Assembly (NCBI GenBank): GCA_027366075.1
Contig: DAHXLI010000041.1
Span: forward strand, 1-12,164
Source: Candidatus Parvarchaeota archaeon
GTDB lineage: Archaea > Nanobdellota > Nanobdellia > Parvarchaeales > Parvarchaeaceae
Reading direction: 5' to 3'
Length of the DNA: 12,164 nucleotides
Positions within the stretch are counted from its first letter, which is position 1. Every line of letters starts with the position of its first letter. The notes beneath the pieces were generated by a model. It had not been told where the DNA came from, made no database searches, and worked only from the letters and a program-made list of their open reading frames with translations. Below are positions 7,296 through 12,164 of the stretch, piece by piece. The position numbers were made by a program, and so were the translations under genes.

Positions 7296-7840
7296 CTTTT
7301 TATCAGTTTTAGCATCTGTTTCATTTTATTTGAGAATTCTCCGATGTTTGAATTATTCAAAATGTAATAGTCGGATGTTGCTATAACTTCGGATATCCCA
7401 TATTTAAGTTCTTGCGTTTCGCGCCATTCAAATTCGCTGAATTTAGTAACATCGCTTGAATTGTGTCGTTTCTTTATTCTCTCAAATCTTATCTGTTTAT
7501 CTGTCATTATAGCGATAGAAACTGTGTTATATCCGTCTTTTTTTAATCGTTCTATTTCGCCAATATTTCTAACGCCGTCTAGTATAATCAAATCATCTGT
7601 CCTAAACGCGCCATCTATCTCCTTTTTTACAAGATTTAATACGTAGTATCTCGATATTTTTCTTATCTTTAGAACATATTTTCTTAGAGAAACGTTATTT
7701 ATTTCTATACCGTTTTGTGTCATCTCTTTTCTGACCGCATCACCCATTCGAACAGATTTTAGCCCTTCAGCTCTAAGTACATCTACAGCAGTCGATTTTC
7801 CACTGCCTGGCATTCCGGTTATTGCAATCACTAATTTCAT
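7292..7840 (-). CDS. UPF0200-family P-loop kinase (dephospho-CoA kinase/adenylate kinase-like)
   Basis: Predicted small-molecule or nucleotide kinase with unknown substrate, 182 residues. The Walker A loop GMPGSGKS is at 9-16. Other UPF0200 elements are VRMGDAVRKE (30-39), the Walker B-like segment LIILDGVRN (84-92), the lid-like RFERIKKRH (118-126), and the C-terminal signature EFEWRETQELKYGISEVI with SDYYILNN (136-163). The fold belongs with dephospho-CoA kinase (CoaE) and adenylate kinase. Archaea use a different GTP-dependent enzyme for dephospho-CoA, so that name should not be copied here. The ATG overlaps the signal peptidase stop (ATGA, 7837-7840), so the two are likely translationally coupled. 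Its TAA shares bases with the stop of the convergent GH133 gene. Confidence 0.88.
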   Translation of the reverse strand: MKLVIAITGMPGSGKSTAVDVLRAEGLKSVRMGDAVRKEMTQNGIEINNVSLRKYVLKIRKISRYYVLNLVKKEIDGAFRTDDLIILDGVRNIGEIERLKKDGYNTVSIAIMTDKQIRFERIKKRHNSSDVTKFSEFEWRETQELKYGISEVIATSDYYILNNSNIGEFSNKMKQMLKLIKS

Positions 7841-8415
7841 ATTAGATTACCTAATGCATATAATAGATATCTTGGGTATCCTAAATAAGGAATATCCGTA
7901 CCGACTACCCCTATTATCTTATTGTAAGGAATATTTATCTCAAACGGCAAAGATTCATCATTTGCATCCCCTTTAGTTGTATAATAAAATGTGCCATTTA
8001 TGTATGTTTCATTTATTACTCTGTGAATTATTTGTTCGGTTACCCCTTCATACGTTGCGGTATAAATTATAACGTCGCCGACTTTTATTTGAGCTGGCGT
8101 GGCTTTATAGGCTATAACTAAATCACCTATGTTTATTCCATTTTGAAATGGCCAACTACTTACCACGGATGAATTAAAACCGTGTTCTGAAAGCCAAGCG
8201 TTATATGTAATTTGTATCCCTGGCTGTATATGCTCCATGCTGGGAGAGACTACCGCGCTGATATAAGATATTGGCGTAAAGGCATAGATTGACGGCAAAG
8301 CAACGTAGACAAAAAGCAAATATATTATAACTATATATAAGATGATAGAATAATATTTCTCGCCAGAAAAAAGGTCCTTTAATAATACTTTAATTTTGTC
8401 CCTCTTATTTTTCAT
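7837..8415 (-). CDS. Signal peptidase I, archaeal (S26B) type
   Basis: Membrane protease that removes signal peptides from Sec-exported proteins, 192 residues. A basic N-terminus (KNKRDKIK) precedes a transmembrane helix at about 21-46 (YYSIILYIVIIYLLFVYVAL). The catalytic Ser is S59 in SPSMEHIQPG (57-66). Archaeal and ER-type enzymes use His where bacterial ones use Lys: here H131 in IIHRVI (129-134). The Asp candidates are D150 and D153 in TKGDANDES (147-155). The 72 residues between S59 and H131 match the spacing of studied methanogen enzymes (about 70). A hydrophobic segment at the C-terminus (ILYALGNLI-like, 183-192) may touch the membrane. It lies 22 nt after rpoL and overlaps the kinase start by four bases, so rpoL, peptidase and kinase probably form one transcript. 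Confidence 0.92.
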   Translation of the reverse strand: MKNKRDKIKVLLKDLFSGEKYYSIILYIVIIYLLFVYVALPSIYAFTPISYISAVVSPSMEHIQPGIQITYNAWLSEHGFNSSVVSSWPFQNGINIGDLVIAYKATPAQIKVGDVIIYTATYEGVTEQIIHRVINETYINGTFYYTTKGDANDESLPFEINIPYNKIIGVVGTDIPYLGYPRYLLYALGNLI

Positions 8416-8437
8416 ACCTGCTTACTAAGTTTTTAAA

Positions 8438-8710
8438 TTAGAACAAGCCAAGCAGCTGCTTCTTTGCGCTCTTAAGGTCTTCCTCTGTTTTTTCCAATAC
8501 TTTCTTAAAAACTTTTTCAATATCTTTTTCTTCTGTCTTTATCACGAATACTGAAGACTTGTCTAGTGGATGTTCTATAACAAAGCCTGCAAAACTAACC
8601 CCTGGTACAGCATCCGCTTCCTCTTTAAGTAGGTTTAAAACCGATTGTGAGCCGCCCTTAATTCTAAATTTTATCGAAGAATCCGTCTTTTCCAAAACCT
8701 TAATTTCCAT
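8438..8710 (-). CDS. rpoL: DNA-directed RNA polymerase subunit L (Rpb11-like)
   Basis: Small assembly subunit that pairs with RpoD in the alpha-like platform of archaeal RNA polymerase. 90 residues, normal for RpoL. It opens MEIKVLEKTDSSIKFRI, then VLNLLKEEA (24-32; family LNLLREEL), GVSFAGFVIEHPL (37-49; family V.FA.Y.I.HPL), a strand SSVFVIKTEE, and a long charged C-terminal helix (63-88). KEOPS subunit Pcc1 has a similar size and fold but lacks the NLL.EE and HPL pair. A TATA box 26 nt upstream indicates a leaderless mRNA. It leads the rpoL-signal peptidase-kinase run and is 82 bp downstream of nrdJ. Confidence 0.93.
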   Translation of the reverse strand: MEIKVLEKTDSSIKFRIKGGSQSVLNLLKEEADAVPGVSFAGFVIEHPLDKSSVFVIKTEEKDIEKVFKKVLEKTEEDLKSAKKQLLGLF

Positions 8711-8732
8711 CTATTGTATATGTCTTTATCCC

Positions 8733-8740
8733 TTTTTAAT
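8733..8740 (-). promoter_or_regulatory. TATA box of rpoL
   Basis: The minus strand reads ATTAAAAA, centred 26-27 nt upstream of the rpoL ATG at 8710. This is the spacing expected of a leaderless archaeal transcript. Confidence 0.5.
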
Positions 8741-8792
8741 GGTTTCTCTGCGCTTTGATTTGTTTACCTAAATTTTAGACAGTAACTTCTAA

Positions 8793-11057
8793 TTACTCAC
8801 ATTTTGTATAGCCACAATTTTTGCATATATAGCAACCGTTTTCGAATATTAGTGTGTGCTGGTGACAAGATGGACACGTATTCGATTTTATTGTCGCATC
8901 TCCGTCGATTGCGCTATGTAGCGTAGCATTCGGAGAATTTAGGTCTCTTTTCTTCATGACGAGTTCTATACTCTTTGCTATCGCATCTGGAACCGATAGT
9001 AACTGTATTCCATTGAACCAAGTAGAATTCCCACCCTTTATGCCCCTAAGAGTCCTTACTATCCTAGCCGCATTTCCGCCAGACTGGAGATATACGCTTA
9101 TTAAGCGGCCTATCGCTTCGGTATAACTTTTTTCGGTTTCACCGGAGCGACCCATACTTATAAAAACTTCTTTTATTTCTTCCTTGTCATTTTTATTTAT
9201 TGTTACGTATAAGGTGCCCTGCGGCGTAGGAAGTTTTATTGTGGTTCCAACCATCATATAAGGTCGCTCTTCTTCAACAGTTATTTTCTCTTCGTTTTTG
9301 GACACTTCGTCGGTCGCCTTAAGTATGTCGTTCTTTGAACCTTCTCTGTATACGGTTATAGACTTACAGCCTAGCTTCCACGCGTATGTGTATATTTTAT
9401 TTATAATCTCTTTATCTGCGGTGCTATCCAGATTTACAGTGGAAGATATAGAAGAATCTATATGTTTTTGTATGCTAGCCTGCATCTTCACCCTAAAAAA
9501 GGGGTCTATTTTATGAGAAACGACGAATTGCCGCGGCAAGTCTTTCTTATTTTTTATTCCTAACATGTCCATGTAAGTTTTAACAAACGGGTCCAAAACC
9601 TCGAAGTTTTCGGTGGAAAGGGACTCTGATCTTCTTGTGTAGCTCAATGCATAGATTGGTTCTACACCGCCGCTTACGCCTGCCATGGTAGAGATTGAGC
9701 CAGTTGGCGCTATTGTCAGTATACAACAGTTCCTTAGGCCTACACTCGATATCTTTTTCCTAGTATTTTCAGAAAGGCGTTTTACAAAATCTCTTTCCAT
9801 ATGTTTTGTCTTGTTGAATCCCTTAAACGAGCCTTTTATCGCAGCTAGGTTAGAACTTTCATCGTAAGCTATCTCTTTAATTTTCTTAAATAATTCATCC
9901 GCAAAATTTATGGCTTCTTCCGAGTCATATTTTATATTCATATCGATGAGCATGTTTGCTAAGCCCATCACGCCCAACCCTATTCTTCTAGCGTACATGG
10001 TTTCTTCTGATTGCGCCTTCAAGGCGTGTCGCGAATAGCTATAGTCAAGGACGTCGTCTAAGAACCGGACAGCGTATCGTATAGCTTTCTCGAGGTTTTC
10101 CCAATCGATCTTCGGATTTTTAGTAAATGGTTGAAGGACAAACTTATGAAGGTTCAGAGCACCTAAATCGCAAGCTCCATAATTTTCTAGCGGCTGTTCT
10201 GCGCACGGATTAGTTGAGCGCACAGCCATCCTTTCATCATATTCAGTAGGCGATTCCTTTTTAATTCTATCCCAAAACATTATCCCGGGGTCGCCGGTGT
10301 TTAGAGCCGTGTCTATAATTTTATTCCAAAGGTCTCTGGCGTGTATCGTTTTTCTCTTTTCTGTCTTATCGTTCTTAAAATGAAGTTCATAATCATCTCC
10401 TCTTTCAACAGCTTGCATAAAATCGTCATAAACTTTTACGCTGATGTTCGCAAACCTTACGCTTACTTTATCGCTTTTAACTGTGACAAATTCTTCTATG
10501 TCCGGATGATGAACATCCATAGTTATCATTAAAGCGCCTCTCCTTCCGACCTGCCCTATTACCCCCGTGGTAACGGAATATAGTTCCATAAAGGAAACTG
10601 CTCCAGTTGTGAATCTAGCTGCATTGTTTACTTGTGTCCCTTTTGGTCTAAGTATGGAGATATCTATCCCGACTCCACCGCCATAGGAATAAGTTTTTGC
10701 CATTTCTTTCGCGCAATCATATATTCCTTCTATAGAATCTTCCCTTATGGGCAGATAATAACAGTTTAGAAGAGAAACGTTTCTGTTAGAGCCCGCGCCG
10801 AATAGAATTCTGCCGCCCGGGACAAATTTAAAGTCTTCTAGTAACCAGGAAAATTTCCTTTCGAATTCTTTTTTATTATCATCCGATTCTTCTACGCTTG
10901 CAACTGCTTTTGCTATGCGTTTCCACATTTGTATGGGCGTTTTTTCTAATACTTTTCCATCCAGCGTGCCTAAAGCATACTTCTCATAGAAAATTCTTGC
11001 CTGCAGTTCGTCATTTTTAAAAAAATCTAGGGTCTCTTTAGGCAACGCGACTGACAT
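8793..11057 (-). CDS. nrdJ: Adenosylcobalamin-dependent (class II) ribonucleoside reductase
   Basis: Reduces ribonucleotides to deoxyribonucleotides with an adenosylcobalamin-generated thiyl radical, independent of oxygen. 754 residues, full length for a compact NrdJ. The first redox Cys is C99 in LLNCYYLPI. GGGVGIDIS (126-134) and GQVGRRGALM (168-177) follow. NPCAEQPLE (283-291) supplies N283, the thiyl Cys C285 and E287, and C296 in GACDLGALNL is the second redox Cys. The 11-residue C285-C296 spacing matches Thermotoga NrdJ (C322/C333). APTGSIS (450-456) is the phosphate-binding loop. The C-terminus carries C728/C731, C742/C745/C748 and C753, the zinc-ribbon-like tail with the shuttle cysteines. 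No intein interrupts the sites where archaeal NrdJ often carries one. The start is fixed by GGAGG four bases before the ATG. No radical-generating small subunit or activase is nearby, as expected for class II. Confidence 0.97.
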   Translation of the reverse strand: MSVALPKETLDFFKNDELQARIFYEKYALGTLDGKVLEKTPIQMWKRIAKAVASVEESDDNKKEFERKFSWLLEDFKFVPGGRILFGAGSNRNVSLLNCYYLPIREDSIEGIYDCAKEMAKTYSYGGGVGIDISILRPKGTQVNNAARFTTGAVSFMELYSVTTGVIGQVGRRGALMITMDVHHPDIEEFVTVKSDKVSVRFANISVKVYDDFMQAVERGDDYELHFKNDKTEKRKTIHARDLWNKIIDTALNTGDPGIMFWDRIKKESPTEYDERMAVRSTNPCAEQPLENYGACDLGALNLHKFVLQPFTKNPKIDWENLEKAIRYAVRFLDDVLDYSYSRHALKAQSEETMYARRIGLGVMGLANMLIDMNIKYDSEEAINFADELFKKIKEIAYDESSNLAAIKGSFKGFNKTKHMERDFVKRLSENTRKKISSVGLRNCCILTIAPTGSISTMAGVSGGVEPIYALSYTRRSESLSTENFEVLDPFVKTYMDMLGIKNKKDLPRQFVVSHKIDPFFRVKMQASIQKHIDSSISSTVNLDSTADKEIINKIYTYAWKLGCKSITVYREGSKNDILKATDEVSKNEEKITVEEERPYMMVGTTIKLPTPQGTLYVTINKNDKEEIKEVFISMGRSGETEKSYTEAIGRLISVYLQSGGNAARIVRTLRGIKGGNSTWFNGIQLLSVPDAIAKSIELVMKKRDLNSPNATLHSAIDGDATIKSNTCPSCHQHTLIFENGCYICKNCGYTKCE

Positions 11058-11059
11058 TT

Positions 11060-11066
11060 CTCCTCC
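11060..11066 (-). promoter_or_regulatory. Shine-Dalgarno sequence of nrdJ
   Basis: The minus strand reads GGAGGAG just before AA-ATG. Its GGAGG core pairs with the CCUCC at the 3' end of the 16S rRNA in this same window and sits only four bases from the ATG, closer than usual. It is the only strong Shine-Dalgarno I found here and decides the start. Confidence 0.75.
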
Positions 11067-11094
11067 ACAAGTATGTAGAATAAGTTATTTGTCG

Positions 11095-11102
11095 TTTTTA
11101 AA
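11095..11102 (-). promoter_or_regulatory. TATA-like box of nrdJ
   Basis: The minus strand reads TTTAAAAA, centred about 41 nt upstream of the nrdJ ATG. A start about 25 nt downstream leaves a leader near 15 nt, enough to hold the Shine-Dalgarno. Confidence 0.45.
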
Positions 11103-11307
11103 CATAATTGAACAAGAATACAATATTATTATGGGACATCTTGCGATATTACTTTTATACAAGCTGGTTTAACAGAATTTCTCGTTCCATAACAACGAAT
11201 TCTCTTGTCTTAAAGGTCATCTAAGATTTTTCTCTCTACAAAAGCTTATTAGGTTCTCGTCTGTAGACTCCAAATTAAAAGCGCCATCTAATCAGTCCAG
11301 AATTCCT

Positions 11308-11358
11308 TCGGATAAATACTGTCATTAATCGGTTTCTTAACGAAACGTATTCATCCGA
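11308..11358 (-). repeat. Inverted repeat: 12-bp stem with nested 5-bp hairpin
   Basis: On the minus strand TCGGATGAATAC (11347-11358) pairs with GTATTTATCCGA (11308-11319) over 12 positions, one of them G-U. The opposite strand would have an A-C mismatch there, so pairing is better in minus-strand RNA. Directly adjoining, GTTTC and GAAAC (11332-11346) make a 5-bp hairpin with a 5-nt loop, leaving a 12-nt one-sided bulge. No T-run follows, so it is not a simple terminator. It may be a processing signal, a small RNA or a leader element; function unknown. Confidence 0.55.
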
Positions 11359-11372
11359 GCGAATTTGGATAT

Positions 11373-11379
11373 AAAAAAA
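11373..11379 (-). terminator. T-tract, candidate terminator of the 16S transcript
   Basis: The minus strand has seven T in a row (CATTTTTTTATATCC) about 205 nt after the 16S 3' end and before the nrdJ promoter. Archaeal RNA polymerase terminates at such tracts without needing a hairpin. It is the longest T-run in this spacer. Confidence 0.4.
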
Positions 11380-11585
11380 TGGATTGCCTTTTATTTTGTA
11401 ATACGTATTTTGCACACTGGTATAGACGGGCGGTTTTAAACCTCCCACCTAAAATCGAGAAAAAGCATTGTTTTTTGTTCCGTGGTGATATGTCCCCATA
11501 CCTTATCTACAGATAATTCTAATACAAAAAGAACATGATGATGATATCGACGCACTTAAATATGACCTCACTGATTTTTAAAAAT

Positions 11586-12164
11586 AGGAGGTGATCCAGC
11601 CGCACGTTCCCGTACGGCTACCTTGTGGCGACTTAACCCTACTCACTGAGTCTAGATTCGGTTATCATTAATACGACAGTCTCATCTAGATCCAACTTGT
11701 CTGGTTTGACGGGCAGTGTGTGCAAGGAGCAGGAAAGTATTCACCGCGCTTTGTTGAAACGCGGTTACTACGGATTCCGACGTTCACGAGGCCGAGTTAC
11801 AGACCTCGATTCGAACTAGGGTAAAGATTGTAGGATTGGCTTCTCCTTTCGGAGTTGCTTCCCATTGCCTTTACCATTGCAATTCGCGTGTAGCCCAGAA
11901 GATTAGGGTCATACTGACCTACCGTCGCCCTCACCTTCCTCTTTCTTTCGAAAGCAGTCTCCATATTTTGCTCGTTCATGACAGATCACACGTTAGCAAA
12001 TATGGAAGAGGGTCTTGTTAGTTACCCGACTTAACGGGACGTCTCAAGATACTAACTGATGATGGCCATGCAACACCTTTCAGCGCATTAGGCAAGTTCT
12101 TCAGACTGGCCTTCATCTTGCTGTCGCTTCTGGTAAGATTCCCGGAGTTGAATCCAATTGAACC
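11586..12164 (-). rRNA. 16S ribosomal RNA, 3' portion (5' part beyond the window)
   Basis: About 579 nt of small-subunit rRNA, from the region of E. coli 950 to the 3' end GGCTGGATCACCTCCTA, which contains the anti-Shine-Dalgarno. Archaeal landmarks include AATTGGATTCAAC, GACGGTAGGTCAGTATG, CTCCTTGCACACAC and ACAAGGTAGCCGTA. It is unusually divergent. The 1400 region reads ACACACTGCCCGTC (C1400 to U). The 1495-1503 region reads GTCGCCACAAGG (U1498 and A1499 to C, C). Helix 35 reads GTTAGT/ACTAAC instead of GCTCGT/ACGAGC, fully compensated. The helix 45 stem reads GTACG/CGTGC instead of GTAGG/CCTGC, also compensated. The stem-preserving changes argue for a functional gene and against poor sequence. 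E. coli numbers were assigned by eye. No 23S or tRNA follows downstream. The exact 3' end is uncertain by one or two bases. Confidence 0.96.

Larger units (their letters stand above)
11067..11585. other. 519-bp spacer between the 16S 3' end and nrdJ, no protein gene
   Basis: I see no convincing protein gene, tRNA or 23S/5S start here. On the minus strand, going away from the 16S, it holds a 12-bp palindrome directly after the rRNA (ATTTTTAAAAAT, 11574-11585), a short hairpin near 11424-11444 (GGG-A-GGTT with AACC-G-CCC), a T7 tract (11373-11379), a 12-bp stem with a nested hairpin (11308-11358), a bulged hairpin (11174-11203) and the nrdJ promoter. A 21-codon minus-strand reading frame from about 11220 has no visible family and is probably chance. 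The 3' half of the pre-16S processing stem should lie here, but its partner is outside the window. Confidence 0.6.

Noticed and set aside
8438..8710. KEOPS subunit Pcc1 as an alternative for the 90-residue protein.
   Set aside because: Size and fold class are similar, but the LNLLKEEA and VIEHPL motifs and the spacing are those of RpoL/Rpb11.
8793..11057. Intein in nrdJ, frequent in archaeal homologues.
   Set aside because: NPCAEQPLE, the first redox Cys region and APTGS are all contiguous, the length is normal, and no splicing-block motifs are present.
11526..11579. Possible C/D box sRNA on the plus strand: ATGATGA (11535-11541), CTGA (11571-11574), with flanking A5/T5 that could pair.
   Set aside because: Only about 40 nt separate the box ends, there is no acceptable D'/C' pair inside, and ATGATGATGA is a simple triplet run. 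Archaeal C/D sRNAs are normally 50 nt or more with two guides.
11574..11585. Perfect palindrome ATTTTTAAAAAT directly after the 16S 3' end as a terminator hairpin.
   Set aside because: The palindrome leaves no loop and all pairs are A-U, so it would not form a stable hairpin; the AT-rich composition explains it.
11797..12021. Open frames of about 60 codons on both strands within the 16S region.
   Set aside because: They lie wholly inside rRNA sequence and have no protein-like motifs.
1..12164. Search for CRISPR arrays, insertion sequences, prophage genes, attachment sites and tRNAs.
   Set aside because: No regularly spaced repeats, transposase motifs, long terminal inverted repeats, or tRNA cloverleaf with a GGTTCRA-type T arm were found by eye.

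Overview
The window is AT-rich archaeal DNA. The evidence for archaea is an archaeal RNA polymerase subunit (RpoL), an archaeal-type signal peptidase with a Ser/His active site, TATA boxes 25-41 nt upstream of start codons (several genes look leaderless), a UPF0200-family kinase, and the 3' part of an archaeal-type 16S rRNA. A DnaK system and a 16S of modest GC content suggest a mesophile or moderate thermophile, not a hyperthermophile. The 16S is very divergent at positions normally used as universal primer sites. This fits a DPANN lineage such as the ARMAN groups (Micrarchaeota/Parvarchaeota), but that placement is inference; a divergent Thermoplasmatota relative is not excluded.

Layout, left to right. 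(1) 1-1046, minus: a GT4 glycosyltransferase, cut by the window edge, preceded at 1119-1441 by a decayed GT2 glycosyltransferase with an in-frame stop, a frameshift and a lost centre. (2) 1479-5275, minus: a protein-folding block reading SecB-like protein, grpE, dnaK, dnaJ. grpE and dnaK overlap by ATGA. (3) 5406-7295, plus: a lone GH133-type amylo-alpha-1,6-glucosidase, the only clear plus-strand gene. (4) 7292-8710, minus: rpoL, signal peptidase I and a UPF0200 P-loop kinase. (5) 8793-11057, minus: an intein-free class II (B12-dependent) ribonucleotide reductase with the only strong Shine-Dalgarno in the window. (6) 11067-11585: about 520 bp without a protein gene, holding the 16S trailer, T-tracts and possible RNA stems. 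(7) 11586-12164, minus: the 3' part of 16S rRNA. No 23S or tRNA follows it, so the 16S gene appears unlinked.

The genes are mostly housekeeping: chaperone cascade, transcription, secretion, nucleotide reduction, glycan metabolism. The least ordinary content is the 16S, with three substitutions at normally invariant decoding-centre positions plus compensated changes in helices 35 and 45. Next come the pairing of a possible SecB-like chaperone with grpE-dnaK-dnaJ, the glycosyltransferase pseudogene, and the structured 16S-nrdJ spacer. I saw no CRISPR array, insertion sequence, prophage gene or tRNA.
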